Below, one piece after another: positions 1 through 11,766 of a stretch of 64,000 bases of DNA; position 1 is the first letter of the stretch, and the number at the start of each line of letters is the position of its first letter. The notes beneath the pieces are model-generated. The model was not told the DNA's origin. It did not search any database and saw nothing but the letters and a program-made list of their open reading frames with translations. Source of the stretch: Thunnus maccoyii (lineage: Eukaryota > Chordata > Actinopteri > Scombriformes > Scombridae); NCBI RefSeq assembly GCF_910596095.1, contig NC_056545.1, forward strand, positions 1,330,001-1,394,000, read 5' to 3'. A program made the translations under genes and the position numbers.

Positions 1-2158
1 GATTCAACCCTACGGCCTGTAAAGGTTAACCGTTAGATTCAACCCTACGGCCTGTAAAGGTTAACCGTTAGATTCAACCCTACGGCCTGTAAAGGTTAAC
101 CGTTAGATTCAACCCTACGGCCTGTAAAGGTTAACCGTTAGATTCAACCCTACGGTCTGTAAAGGTTAACCGTTAGATTCAACCCTACGGTCTGTAAAGG
201 TTAACCGTTAGATTCAACCCTACGGCCTGTAAAGGTTAACCGTTAGATTCAACCCTACGGTCTGTAAAGGTTAACCGTTAGATTCAAACCTACGGTCTGT
301 AAAGGTTAACCGTTAGATTCAACCCTACGGTCTGTAAAGGTTAACCGTTAGATTCAACCCTACGGTCTGTAAAGGTTAACCGTTAGATTCAACCCTCGGC
401 CTGTAAAGGTTAACCGTTAGAGTCAACCCTACGGTCTGTAAAGGTTAACCGTTAGATTCAACCCTACGGTCTGTAAAGGTTAACCGTTAGATTCAACCCT
501 ACGGTCTATAAAGGTTAACCGTTAGATTCAACCCTACGGTCTGTAAAGGTTAACCGTTAGATTCAACCCTACGGTCTATAAAGGTTAACCGTTAGATTCA
601 ACCCTACGGTCTGTAAAGGTTAACCGTTAGATTCAACCCTACGGCCTGTAAAGGTTAACCGTTAGATTCAACCCTACGGCCTGTAAAGGTTAACCGTTAG
701 ATTCAAACCTACGGTCTGTAAAGGTTAACCGTTAGATTCAACCCTACGGTCTGTAAAGGTTAACCGTTAGAGTCAACCCTACGGTCTGTAAAGGTTAACC
801 GTTAGATTCAACCCTACGGTCTGTAAAGGTTAACCGTTAGATTCAACCCTACGGTCTGTAAAGGTTAACCGTTAGAGTCAACCCTACGGTCTGTAAAGGT
901 TAACCGTTAGATTCAACCCTACGGTCTGTAAAGGTTAACCGTTAGATTCATCCCTACGGTCTGTAAAGGTTAACCGTTAGAGTCAACCCTACGGCCTGTA
1001 AAGGTTAACCGTTAGAGTCAACCCTACGGCCTGTAAAGGTTAACCGTTAGATTCAACCCTACGGCCTGTAAAGGTTAACCGTTAGATTCAACCCTACGGC
1101 CTGTAAAGGTTAACCGTTAGATTCAACCCTACGGCCTGTAAAGGTTAACCGTTAGATTCAACCCTACGGCCTGTAAAGGTTAACCGTTAGATTCAACCCT
1201 CAGCCTGTAAAGGTTAACCGTTAGATTCAACCCTACGGTCTGTAAAGGTTAACCGTTAGATTCAACCCTACGGCCTGTAAAGGTTAACCGTTAGATTCAA
1301 CCCTCAGCCTGTAAAGGTTAACCGTTAGATTCAACCCTCGGCCTGTAAAGGTTAACCGTTAGATTCAAACCTCGGCCTGTAAAGGTTAACCGTTAGATTC
1401 AAACCTCGGCCTGTAAAGGTTAACCGTTAGATTCAAACCTCGGCCTGTAAAGGTTAACCGTTAGATTCAACCCTACGGCCTGTAAAGGTTAACTGTTAGA
1501 TTCAACCCTACGGCCTGTAAAGGTTAACCGTTAGATTCAACCCTACGGCCTGTAAAGGTTAACCGTTAGATTCAAACCTCGGCCTGTAAAGGTTAACCGT
1601 TAGATTCAAACCTCGGCCTGTAAAGGTTAACCGTTAGATTCAAACCTCGGCCTGTAAAGGTTAACCGTTAGATTCAAACCTCGGCCTGTAAAGGTTAACC
1701 GTTAGATTCAACCCTACGGCCTGTAAAGGTTAACTGTTAGATTCAACCCTACGGCCTGTAAAGGTTAACCGTTAGATTCAACCCTCAGCCTGTAAAGGTT
1801 AACCGTTAGATTCAACCCTACGGCCTGTAAAGGTTAACCGTTAGATTCAACCCTACGGTCTGTAAAGGTTAACCGTTAGATTCAACCCTACGGTCTATAA
1901 AGGTTAACCGTTAGATTCAACCCTACGGCCTGTAAAGGTTAACCGTTAGATTCAACCCTACGGTCTATAAAGGTTAACTGTTAGATTCAACCCTACGGCC
2001 TGTAAAGGTTAACCGTTAGATTCAACCCTACGGTCTATAAAGGTTAACTGTTAGATTCAACCCTACGGCCTGTAAAGGTTAACTGTTAGATTCAACCCTA
2101 CGGTCTGTAAAGGTTAACCGTTAGATTCAACCCTACGGCCTGTAAAGGTTAACCGTTA
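1..2158. repeat. 35-bp satellite/minisatellite array, about 60 units
   Basis: Near-perfect head-to-tail units of 35 bp run from the first base to about 2158, so the array continues left of the window. Each unit contains the palindrome GGTTAACC. Variant positions are few: TACGGCC/TACGGTC, CTGTA/CTATA, ATTC/AGTC, and a shortened AAACCTCGG form. Variants cluster in blocks, and one block pattern recurs about 241 bp (7 units) apart, which suggests some higher-order homogenisation. It ends sharply at 2158 with a non-repetitive junction. It lies 5' of the first recognised rcsd1 exon and may be in that gene's first intron or upstream of it. Confidence 0.97.
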
Positions 2159-3026
2159 ACCAGGAAGAGTTTAAGTTCAAAAAGAGAAAACAAATCCACT
2201 CTTGTTGGTTCCTGCTGTTGGATTAAACATGTCAGAAACACGTGTGGCATGTTGTCATGTTGCCTCAGAGCAGCGTCTCTAATGAGCAGCTGCTTGTCTG
2301 ATGAACAACGACATTTCCTTCCCAACACGCCACCTCAGACAGGAAGTCACCTGCAGCACAGAGCTGAGCAGGTACCAGCTGCAGTAGTAACAGTAGAAGG
2401 AGTAATAGAGTATTAGTAGTAGCAGTGGTAGTAACGTGTCTATAGCACCTTTCAAAAGCAACGGTGCTTCAGAGGAGAGCATGAAACCATCTGAACAGGA
2501 AGGTTTGAAGGTTTTTAAACATGTGGTGCAGAATCAGCACATTAAAAACCTGAGTGGAAATGCAGAAAATCTTAATCTATTGAGGTGTAAAACTAATACT
2601 GTAGTGATTTCAGTTCTTTGCAGGTGTTTTTTGCTCATGAAGTGTGTTTTGTTTGTCTTTGTTTATTACATGTTTCGTGTTTATTAAGTGTTTTTTGAGT
2701 GATTTATTTGTTCACAAGCAGTTTGTCTTTGTTTATTAAGTATGTTTCTTGCTTATTAAGCTTATTTTCTGGTTATCGAGTAGATTGTTTGTCTGTTATT
2801 ATAAGATTATTTATCTTTGACGGGATTGTTTTCTAATGCAGCATTTCCTTCAATCCAAGACAGTTTCTGTCTGAGGAGAAACAAAAAGCATCTTTACTCT
2901 TGAACATTGAGTCTTACAGTACTGACAGTAGTAGGAATAATACTACCGGTACATTAGTAGTAGCAGTAATAGTAGCAGTCCGGTGTTGTTGGTATTTACC
3001 TTTTTCCTTTTGGTTCCTGCCGTCAG
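2159..3026. other. Non-coding DNA between satellite and first recognised rcsd1 exon
   Basis: AT-rich sequence with no convincing exon. About 2437-2475 resembles the short-interspersed-repeat motif common in fish (TATAGCACCTTTCAAAA). An 83-codon open frame at 2436-2687 has no recognisable domain and was not called. The rcsd1 start exon could lie here or left of the window; I could not identify it. Confidence 0.5.
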
Positions 3027-4518
3027 GAGGAGGCTCCATCCCGGCGCTCTGTGGCTGAACTGGCAGGAAGGTTTAAAGGCTCGGCTCCTCCAAACAACGC
3101 TGCTGGAAATGAAACAGTGAGTTTATCAGCAACTCCACTTACACACCAGAGTATAGACATGTCCCACTCCGACATCTCAGATCTGTCAGAACTCAAGTGA
3201 CGGAGCGTCCTTGAACGCATCAACATGAAAAGTGATGAAAAAGTAACACAGGAATAGTCCTTTAAAATACACTGAAAACAAAAAATAATCAGATGGTTTT
3301 AATTTATGTTTTGAGCTTTTAAAAATGTTACTCGTCAAATTTTCTTTGTAATATTAAAGCATGTTTTCATGCAGGAAATGAGACAAAGACAGGAAGCTCC
3401 TCTGGTTTAATATCAGTAAAAAGGAGCCTGTATGTCAAACTATAGTCACATGAAACTAAACACAAAGTACAGCTGAGGCTGATGAGAATGTCATCAGTCT
3501 TTTAGGTATTTGGTCATAAACTAAAATATATGAAACGTCAGAGGATCAAAGGAACATAAATGTGTGAACTAAGTTTCACAGCGATCCGTCAAGACGGCGT
3601 TTGATCGAATAAAGAGAAAAACACGAGAAGAGTGCGACATAAACGTGATGTTCAAACTGCTCAGGAAGCAGCTTCACTGCTGCTCTCTGATCTTTATTAC
3701 TGACTCTGTTTTCCAGGAGAAGCCGGTCAGACGACGACCTCCTCGCTCCTTACAGCTGCCCAAATCACACGGAGACGACCAGGAGGTGAGAGAGGAGCGT
3801 TTTACATCCTCAGCCGGCAGGAAGCGACATGAACGAGGAAACTGAATCAGATGAAACAAAGTTTATTGACTAAAAAACTTCACTAATAAACCCTGATCCC
3901 TCAATACTCAATCAGTTTGAGCCACATTTGGAGGGAAACTTAAAGGGGACATAATCTATCTTCTGTTATTTATATCCTGTTCTGATGGATGTTAAACACG
4001 GTCAAAGTTCCAAAACTTGAGGTGAACGTATGTCGAATCCACAGTCTGTATGTACAGATGGACGTAGCGAGGTGTGACGTCACCGGTTGGTTTGATGCTC
4101 AGAGTTGCAGTTTTTCAGGACAGGAGCTAAAACGGCCTGTTTCAGGATAAATAAGGAGTTTTTTATTCCAGTAGAGCCCAAGAATATAAATATAGAGCTG
4201 GACATGTGCAGAATATTTGTCCTTCATATCAAACTGTCAGTGTTACACATGTAAGAATATTGTATCGCTGGTTAGTCTTGAACTGTTTTAGGTAAAAACT
4301 TGACACCATTAAATTTGCATCAATCAACAGCACTACAGGCCTGTATGATGTTCCATCTAAACCCCAAAATAACACGTTTACAACATGTAATATATACAGT
4401 TAATCTATATAATATATATATGTGTATATATATATATACTGAGTCTCACCTGAAGACAGCAGGCAGGTGTGTTTGTCTCCTCTGAGCTCCCAAAGATGAT
4501 GTAATAATGATCATAAAT

Positions 4519-4556
<38 letters not shown>

Positions 4557-4811
4557 GTGTGTGTGTGCGTGTGTGTGTGCGTGTGTGTGTGTGTGTGTGT
4601 GTGCGTGTGTGTGTGTGCGTGTCAGTGTCAGCAGCCTCCAGACGTCACCTCTCCTGGACCTGGTAAAGCCAAGAGGAACTCTGCTCTCATCGAGAAGCTT
4701 CAGGTGAGTTCAGGTGTTGGACTCTGCTGCTCTCTGCTGGCGTGGAGGGAGATCTGCACTCTGACGTCATCGCTCTGACGTCATCGCTCTGACGTCATCG
4801 CTCTGACATCA

Positions 4812-4850
<39 letters not shown>

Positions 4851-7800
4851 TTAGGCCAATCTGGTTCTCTCTCCGACGGCCCTGCTTCCGTCTCCGAAGA
4901 GCCCCGGCCTGAGGATGCTGCCTCCCTCCTTCGTCCCGCCTTTCCCCGGCTCCGCCCCGGATGCCACGGTAACCACCTCATCCACGGCGACCCCCACCAG
5001 CCCCGTCACCGTCCATCCGTTGACCCAGGAGGAACGCCCTACCTCTTTTGAAGACCCTCCCACTGTGGCGGAGGGATCCATCCTGATGAGCATCAACAAG
5101 GTCAGTCGGATATATTTACTGATCTGACGTTTATAAAGAGAAATAATCTGGAAAAAAACATAAAAGTGAAGCTGATAATATGTCAGACGTGTTCACAGCT
5201 CGTTCTCACTGCCAACAAGTTTACAAAATAATCAGTTTTTGCAGGTTTAATTAGAATATTACAAACTCCCATCATAAAACATCAATTAAAGGTCATATTC
5301 AGTATTTCTATTGGTTAAGTGGACGAAAGTAACTAAATACATTTATTTAAGTACAGTTTGAGGTACTTGTACTTTACTTGAGTATTTCCATGTGATGCTA
5401 CTTTCTACATTTCAGAGGGAAATATTGTACTTTTTACTCCACTACATTTATTTGACAGCTTTAGTTACTTTTCAGATGAAGATTTGACACAACGGATAAT
5501 ATAACAAGCTTTTAAAATACAACACATTGTTAAAGATGAAACCAGTGGTTTCCAACCTTTTTGTCTTTTGACGTCTTACAAAAAGCAGTGTGTAGTCGGG
5601 GTCACATTTCACATGTCTATGAGTTGTTAACAGCTCCACCAAATAGTGATTTTTCCCTCTAAACTTCTCACATGCTTTCATTTCAATAAATGTTCAAATG
5701 ATCCAATATTTCAGCAAAAATCAAAGATTAGAGAAAAAGTCCAAAAACTGAAAACAGATTTGTGTATCAGAACTTTGTTTTTTCTTCTTTCCTCTCCCAT
5801 TAATCATCTCAGGACCCCTCAGATTTATCTGCTGACCCTTTGGAGGGGCCCGACCCCTAGGTTGGGAACCACTGGACTAAACTAGCTAACTGTATATAAA
5901 GTAGTGTAAACTAGCTCCACCTCCAGCAGCTACAACAGTAACATGCTGCTCTAACACTGATGCTTCACTATTAATAATCTAATGATGTCATATATAATAA
6001 TATATCAGTCAGAGGGACCAAACCACTACTTTTACTGCAATACTTTAACTACATCAAGCTCATAATACTTATGTACTTTTACTGCAATACTTTAACTACA
6101 TCAAGCTCATAATACTTATGTACTTTTACTGCAATACTTTAACTACATCAAGCTCATAATACTTATGTACTTTTACTGCAATACTTTAACTACATCAAGC
6201 TCATAATACTTATGTACTTTTACTGCAGTAAAATATCTGAATACTTCTTTCGCCACTGATTAAAGAATCATATAAGAATCAATTCACTTAAATAAATAAT
6301 AGTTTAACATAAAAAAAATCTACTAAAGGGCTACTTACTAGCCTTTTCAGAGGTGTCAACAGCATCTCATGGCCTTCATCAGTTAATGGAGTTATCACAT
6401 GACAGATGTTTCATACTTGGGTCATGTGATGATCACTAAACCATCTCCATGACAACTGAGCAGACTCACTCCACCAATGAAGACCATGACACACAGTGGA
6501 AAGGTCAGGAAAAAAACTAAATAAGTGGATTATTTAATCAAAAAAAGTTTATACTCCATCAAGCTCATAATACTTATGCACTTTTACTTGTAACGGAGTA
6601 TTTTTAAATGTCTGTTCTGGTATTTTTATTTCATTAAAGGATCTAAATTCTTCTTCTATCACTGTCTCAGATTAACCTCCTACTGATCTCATCTATACTT
6701 GGTGGAACTCGTTGATTAATCGATTGACATGAAATTAATTGGCGACTATTTTGATAACTGATTAATTGTTTAAGTCATATTTTTTAATAGTTTTCCAGTT
6801 TTCCATGATAATAAACTCATAAGTATCTTATTCAGGGCAGAGCTCGCCACTCCATCCGCAGACGACCTCCATCCCGCCGCCACAGGAAGTCCAGCAGCGG
6901 AGACGAGGTGGGCGTGGCCAACGAGGGAGGAGACACGCCCCTGACCTCCCCGAGCGAACCGGACGGCAAAACAGCAGAAGAAGGAGGAGGAGGAGGAGGA
7001 GGAGAAGAAGAAGAGAAGAAGAAGGAAGGAGCAGGAGGAGAGGAGGACAAAACAGAGCGTCCTGAAGAAGATGAATCCCCCAAAGAAGATCAAGTGAAGA
7101 ACGACGTCGAGCTCGGAGGAGAAGAAGAGATGAAGGAGGAGAAGAAGAAGGAGGAGGAGGAGGAGGAGGATGGAGAGAAGATGAAGACAGAGGAGGAAAA
7201 TCAGGAGAAAAGCTCAGGAGGGAACGAAGAAGAAGAGCCGATGAGTGTAGACAGCAAAGAAGAAAAGAGCGAGGTGAGTCATTTCATATTAAAACAACAA
7301 CATTTCTACCATCAATGATCAGATTGTGAGTTTATTCATCTGCAGAGAGAAGCTTCTCTTGTTGTATATTTGATCATATTACAGTCAGAATCGTCTCCTC
7401 TCTGACCATCACTGTTCTCCGTCATCGTTTTCTCAGGTCGCTTCTACTTTGCCGTTTTTTCGAGCGAGTGACGAATGAAACTCAACGCAGGTTTTTCAGA
7501 TTAAAAGCCTTCCTGCGGCTCAGAGTCCCTCCTTCTGTTTGGCAAACAAACAAATAGCAAAGTAGAAGCAAATTCAATTAATTGCACGAGAAAATCTCTG
7601 CGTCTGAAATGTGTTCGGAGGTCAACTCTACTCACAAATCCACCGGTTGTTGTTGTGCGACTGTGTTTAGCAGCCCTGCAGGATCCGTACGGTGGTGAAG
7701 GAAGCGCTTCTTTTTAACGCTAACGAGTTCATCTGCTCTCCGTCTCGCGGCTCTGCAGACGTCATTTTAGTTCCTAAACGCTGCTTCGCTGAGCCGCAGC

Positions 7801-9787
7801 GTAACAAAGGTTTTTATTAATAATCTACTTTATTGATACAAAAGATCAGGTTCTTTATGGCTGATACATACAGACATTTACAAAAAGTACGCAAGAATAT
7901 TTTCCATAAACATTTAATTATCTACGCTGGAAAACTTTGAGCCATTTCTAAATATGACCTTTATTTATACTTACTGGATATTATTACGATTACTTTCCTT
8001 ATTGATTGATTGGTTGTTATACAGATATTCAGTTTAATGTCAAAGAGACTCAAGAAAACAGAAAATATTCACATTTAAGAAGCTGCAATCAGAGAATTTG
8101 GACTTTTTTTTTTTTCATTAAAAATGACTCAAAACAATTGATTATGAAAATAGTTGCAGATGAATTTTCCTGTCGAGCGTTTTGTTAAGTTGAAGCTCGT
8201 TAGAACAGCAGGAAGTGATCTGTGCTTTCTGCATCATTAACTTTGAACCTTTAACACTTGGAAATGTTAAAATATCTTATATTTTTCGAGTCGTGTCGTG
8301 CAAAGCAAACAAAGAATTAATCACCAGTTTGTTGACGTTCTGGTTGTTAATCACATGTGGATTTTGAGATGTGAGATACTTTAAGACTGATGATGTAAAC
8401 GTAGAGACACAGACGTCTCTTTTTACCTCTAGAGACGGTATTTCCTCCTTTTTATAACTTCAGCAATGTTTGTATTTGACTTCATATCATCTGTTTAGCT
8501 CATCTCTGAGGGTGTCTGAGAACAACGATGAATCATTTCTGAGGATAAAAACGCGACGCTAACTTCCGTTTGACGTGTTTTTTTTTTGGACAGTTTTAGT
8601 TCTGTCGTCTGAAGTTTCCTCTGATGTGTTTGTGCTTTAGTGTCGTTTAAGATTTCAGGACACAAGCTGAGGTTGAACGTATCTGAATGTGCAGATGTTA
8701 AGAGTCAGAGATCTGAGGGTCTCCCCTCCACAGATAGTCTGGTAAAGAGTCGACCAGGAGTATTTCCAGTCTCCCTCCACCTATTACACACACACACAGG
8801 TCCGTCGCTATCTGACAGTCTGGTATTCCTGATATGACAGTCCTGAAATAGTGATACAACGACAGCTGGTGTTGTGAGCAGACTGAGGTGGTCTGTGTGT
8901 AGAACAGCCACTGGTCAGTGTTACATCCAAACTGGTATCAGTTCTAACATCTAGAAACCATTTCAGTTTCATTGATGAATCAACTAAGGTTGCATCTCTA
9001 TAATAATGAATACTAACAATAACTAATAAAAACCTCAACGTTTCCAGAGATACTAAATATGTCAGGTTGACTTTTTGTGAGATGAGAACTTGTGGCCTTC
9101 ATCAGGGTCATCATCAAACACATTACAAACAACATTTAAATAAAGGAAGTTGGGTATGAAAAAAGGTAAAAAAAAAAAATATATATATATATAAAAGACA
9201 ACCAATCATATACAGACACATATCAGCCAATGGGGCGTCTGCAAAGACAGGTTGGATATATGGTCATGTGACTTCAGGCCAATCGTTGTCCAAGAAGGGA
9301 CATGGGTGACGCCATATTTGGTCCATTAACTAGAAAGGTGCAACTAGGGGTTGGTGGTACTTGGGTTTTTTGTTCATCCAAAAATGTGCCTGTTAGATAC
9401 ATTAGAAACACTTTGATTATGATAATAACAATAATAATAATAATAGTAGTAGTAAGGAAAGGCTTTATAAAGTGCTGTGTATAGAGGCAGCAGAAAGATG
9501 CATAATATTGACTTTTGTGAAATGTGACATGTAAAAAAAAAAAAAACATTTGATGGAAGGATGCAGCCATAAAACAATGGCAGTTGGGTTTGAACTGGAG
9601 TGTTTATAACGTGTGATAAGAAAGAGGAAATGTCAGTACAAGTCGCCTCTGAGCTCGTTTAGAAACAGTGTCGCCGTTATTTAGTTTGTCTACCAGAGCT
9701 GAAATTTACACTGTAAAACACCACGATCAGTATGTGTCTGGGTCACAAATTTAAAAAACAAATCTAAACAGATCTGTGTCGAGATTG

Positions 9788-9827
<40 letters not shown>

Positions 9828-10786
9828 GTTATTATTATCATAGGCTGAACTCCCAAATATCAATAGTATCAGCTTAAAAATCCACTATCAGTTGGGTTTT
9901 AGTTTGAATATTTCTTGAACTTCAATGAAAAGCTGGAACAACAGGAAACTAAACATACATGAGATACTGTCAGAAAGTGCGGAAGCAGCTATAATCTATA
10001 TTTTATATAACGGTAATGTGTTGGTTGTGGCTCGTAGTGATGAACCTACAGAGAATTATCAGAGACTCTGCAGCTCCTCTCGGCTTTACGGAGCTTTATA
10101 GTGAGTTTCAGCTCATTGTTTATCTGTCCGGCTGCAACTTTTACTGTTCTGGTTCACTCTCAGCGTCTCATAGTGTCGTTTTCAGAGAAAAAGCTGTAAA
10201 AAGCCGCTGAACACTTCCTGCTAACAGTTAGCTGTAGACTAGCTGGTGAACATAGTGGAGCATTTAGCAGCTAAAGAGCCAGATATTTCCCTCAGGAGTT
10301 GGTAGAGAGTAAAAACAGAAGCTAAAAGAGAGTGAATATTGGACAGAAACACGACTCCACATGAATGATAATGTTGCTCCGTAACTGCTGGATGTTGAAA
10401 TAAGCAACTGATTGCTAACATGTTAGCCACAACTACTTTATAAGCTGATAGTATGACAAAAATACTTTTTACAGACTATTCTGCTGAAAACAAGTGAAAA
10501 AACATCATGTCAAGTTGCTTGAACCAAACTGAAACTATAAAGGATCAAGAACAGAACCCTGAGGAACGCCACAAGTAATTATGGACATTATCAATGTGAC
10601 GATAATGTTGCTCCGTAGCTGCTGGATGTGGAAATAAACAACTGTTTGCTAACAAGTTCAACACATCAACTTAAACACGGCGGCTGAAGGGACATTTTTA
10701 AGGGGAAATGTGAGTTTTCATGCAGGATATTTGAACTCTGGTGTCTGTTTGTCAAACAGGAGACGACGTGTCAGAGTTCGACCTGA
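3027..10786 (+). CDS. rcsd1: CapZIP / RCSD domain-containing protein 1 (5' end not found)
   Basis: Exons 3027-3116, 3717-3785, 4632-4703, 4855-5100, 6836-7273 and 10760-10786 join in phase 0 into 314 codons including the stop. CapZIP binds the actin capping protein CapZ and is a stress-kinase substrate in muscle and immune cells (family knowledge). Visible family hallmarks in order: SVAELAGRF, RRRPPRSLQLP, ALIEKLQANL, LLPSPKSPGLR, SFEDPP, and RHSIRRRPPSRRHRKSS, which matches the basic serine-rich segment around the human kinase site. Exon 5 then becomes a glutamate/lysine-rich, disordered tail with a seven-glycine run. The last exon adds only eight residues before TGA at 10784-10786. The N-terminal exon is missing. 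Human CapZIP is about 416 aa. Which of the fish paralogues (a or b) this is cannot be told. Confidence 0.85.
3941..4225 (-). mobile_element. MITE-like element, TTAAAGGGGACAT family (disrupted copy)
   Basis: Begins with TTAAAGGGGACATAATCT and ends near GACATGTGCAGAATATTTGTCC, matching in inverse orientation the better-preserved copy at 34378-34947. A fragment of a second family (ACAGATGGACGTAGC...GTGACGTCACCGGTTGGTTT, compare 26830-27365) is nested inside. It lies in the rcsd1 intron between exons 2 and 3 of those recognised. Confidence 0.6.
4386..4631. repeat. AT then GT microsatellite at an rcsd1 splice acceptor
   Basis: A short TA-rich tract (about 4395-4440) is followed by an interrupted GT/GC run at about 4517-4622. 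The run ends only about ten bases before the rcsd1 exon that starts at 4632, so it occupies the place of the polypyrimidine tract; the acceptor context is GTCAGTGTCAG. Confidence 0.85.
4758..4846. repeat. 14-bp repeat containing CRE-like TGACGTCA, then CT microsatellite
   Basis: Four copies of CTCTGACGTCATCG (the fourth with CATCA in place of CGTCA) are followed by a CT run at about 4814-4846 that leads into the splice acceptor of the rcsd1 exon starting at 4855. Three of the units hold the perfect palindrome TGACGTCA, the consensus CREB/ATF site. Confidence 0.9.
5317..6258 (+). mobile_element. Family A non-autonomous hAT-like element, copy 1
   Basis: Starts with AAGTGGACGAAAGTAACTAA and ends CTTTCGCCACTG, imperfect inverted termini. 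It holds the family core (AACCAGTGGTTTCCAACC, CCTAGGTTGGGAACCACTGG) and four copies of a 47-bp internal tandem repeat at about 6030-6225. It lies in the rcsd1 intron before exon 6836. Conserved 60-80 codon frames inside it recur in every family copy because the DNA recurs; they are not host genes. Confidence 0.85.
6259..6550. repeat. Repeat shared with the flank of family A copy 3
   Basis: This segment (including ACTAAAGGGCTACTTACTAG and CATGGCCTTCATCAGTTAATG) is nearly identical to the reverse complement of about 20575-20856, which borders another family A copy. So copy 1 and its right flank appear together twice in the window in opposite orientation. Confidence 0.8.
7274..9984. other. Large rcsd1 intron with scattered repeat fragments
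   Basis: No exon was recognised between 7274 and 10759. About 8010-8175 is a fragment of the widespread AGCTGCAACTAA element (family B). About 9060-9290 is another interspersed repeat with GGCCTTCATCAGGGTCATC. An (ATT)n microsatellite lies at about 9790-9840, and an AT-rich tract at about 9170-9195. Confidence 0.6.
9985..10690 (+). repeat. Interspersed repeat family C, copy 1
   Basis: The stretch with CTAGCTGGTGAACATAGTGG and GGAGTTGGTAGAGAGTAAAA recurs inverted at about 35795-36445 and 46485-47065. No coding capacity; probably a non-autonomous DNA element. It lies in the last rcsd1 intron, ending about 70 bp before the terminal exon. Confidence 0.75.
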
Positions 10787-11470
10787 TGAGTCGTCGGCTG
10801 TCCGGTCGACTCAGAGCACCGGAGTCGTGGATCAATCTGCAATCTAGCAGACCTACAGGACACGCCCACTTTACTACACGACACACCCCTTGACCCCTTG
10901 ACCCCCGACCATCTCACTGCTCATGCCTAAACCAAGTGGGTGTGTCATGTAGTAAAGTGGGCGTGTCCTGCAGATAGACCTACTTGGAGCCGTGAGGAGC
11001 CCCCCTCTGTGGTGCTGGGAGGGAGACCCTGCGGCGGCGGCGAGGCGGGACCAGGCCTGACGAGCCTGGACATGAAACTGTGATCAGCTGCTCTTCATCA
11101 CGGTTCGTTTCATCTCTGACGGGGTCGAGATGAACGGAAGAACTGCGACTTTTGTAAAGAACGAATTTAACCGAAGATGCAGCTTTATTTCAGCTTGTGG
11201 CTCCGCTGAGAAGAAAAATGATTGATGTGAATTTGTTTTTATTGATCCTTCACTCAAAAGCCTTTTTACACTGCAGCGCTGGATTTCCTTTTTTGTATGA
11301 ATATGATGTGATTTTATTTTTTCCATTACAGTGTTTTCTGTCTGATGTGAAGCCGGTTTGTGACGATGATGTCTGTATGTTTATTTAAAGCACTGATGCT
11401 TGTTGCAGTTAAAAACCTGAAGCCTTAATTTAATGTTCCATTAAAAAAATATACAAGTTAATAAAATAAA
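10787..11470 (+). other. rcsd1: rcsd1 3' untranslated region with poly(A) signals
   Basis: Follows the TGA at 10784-10786. Candidate poly(A) signals are ATTAAA at 11440-11445 and overlapping AATAAA motifs at 11460-11470. An inverted pair of short segments (GGACACGCCCACTTTACTAC near 10858 and its complement near 10952) could form a hairpin in the proximal UTR. Confidence 0.6.
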
Positions 11471-11766
11471 ACCATCAGTTTCTTTTTGGGAGGCTTTAAA
11501 CTGTAAACAGGCACAGGAAGTAAAGAAACTACAAAGTCTGTCCTGAAGAAAAATGTTAAAAACTGGAGACGTCATTTTGTCCTCAACAGCAAGAAAATGT
11601 TTGACACTGAAATTAAAATGCATATTTTTACTACGTTGTACTGTCCTGTGTGTCGTCTTTAGTTTTCACTCTGTATTTCTACCAGGAAGAGAGCAGTTAG
11701 ATATCATCTCCGAGTCCTGACATCACTTCCTGTCTGGCTTCTGTAACTCTGTAGTTCAAGATGAGA

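Noticed and set aside
1-2158. Regular 35-bp units reminiscent of a CRISPR array
   Set aside because: No unique spacers between repeats; units are directly contiguous and the genome is a vertebrate one.
2436-2687. Start exon of rcsd1
   Set aside because: The 83-codon frame has no donor site and no resemblance to CapZIP N-termini; partly a short interspersed repeat.
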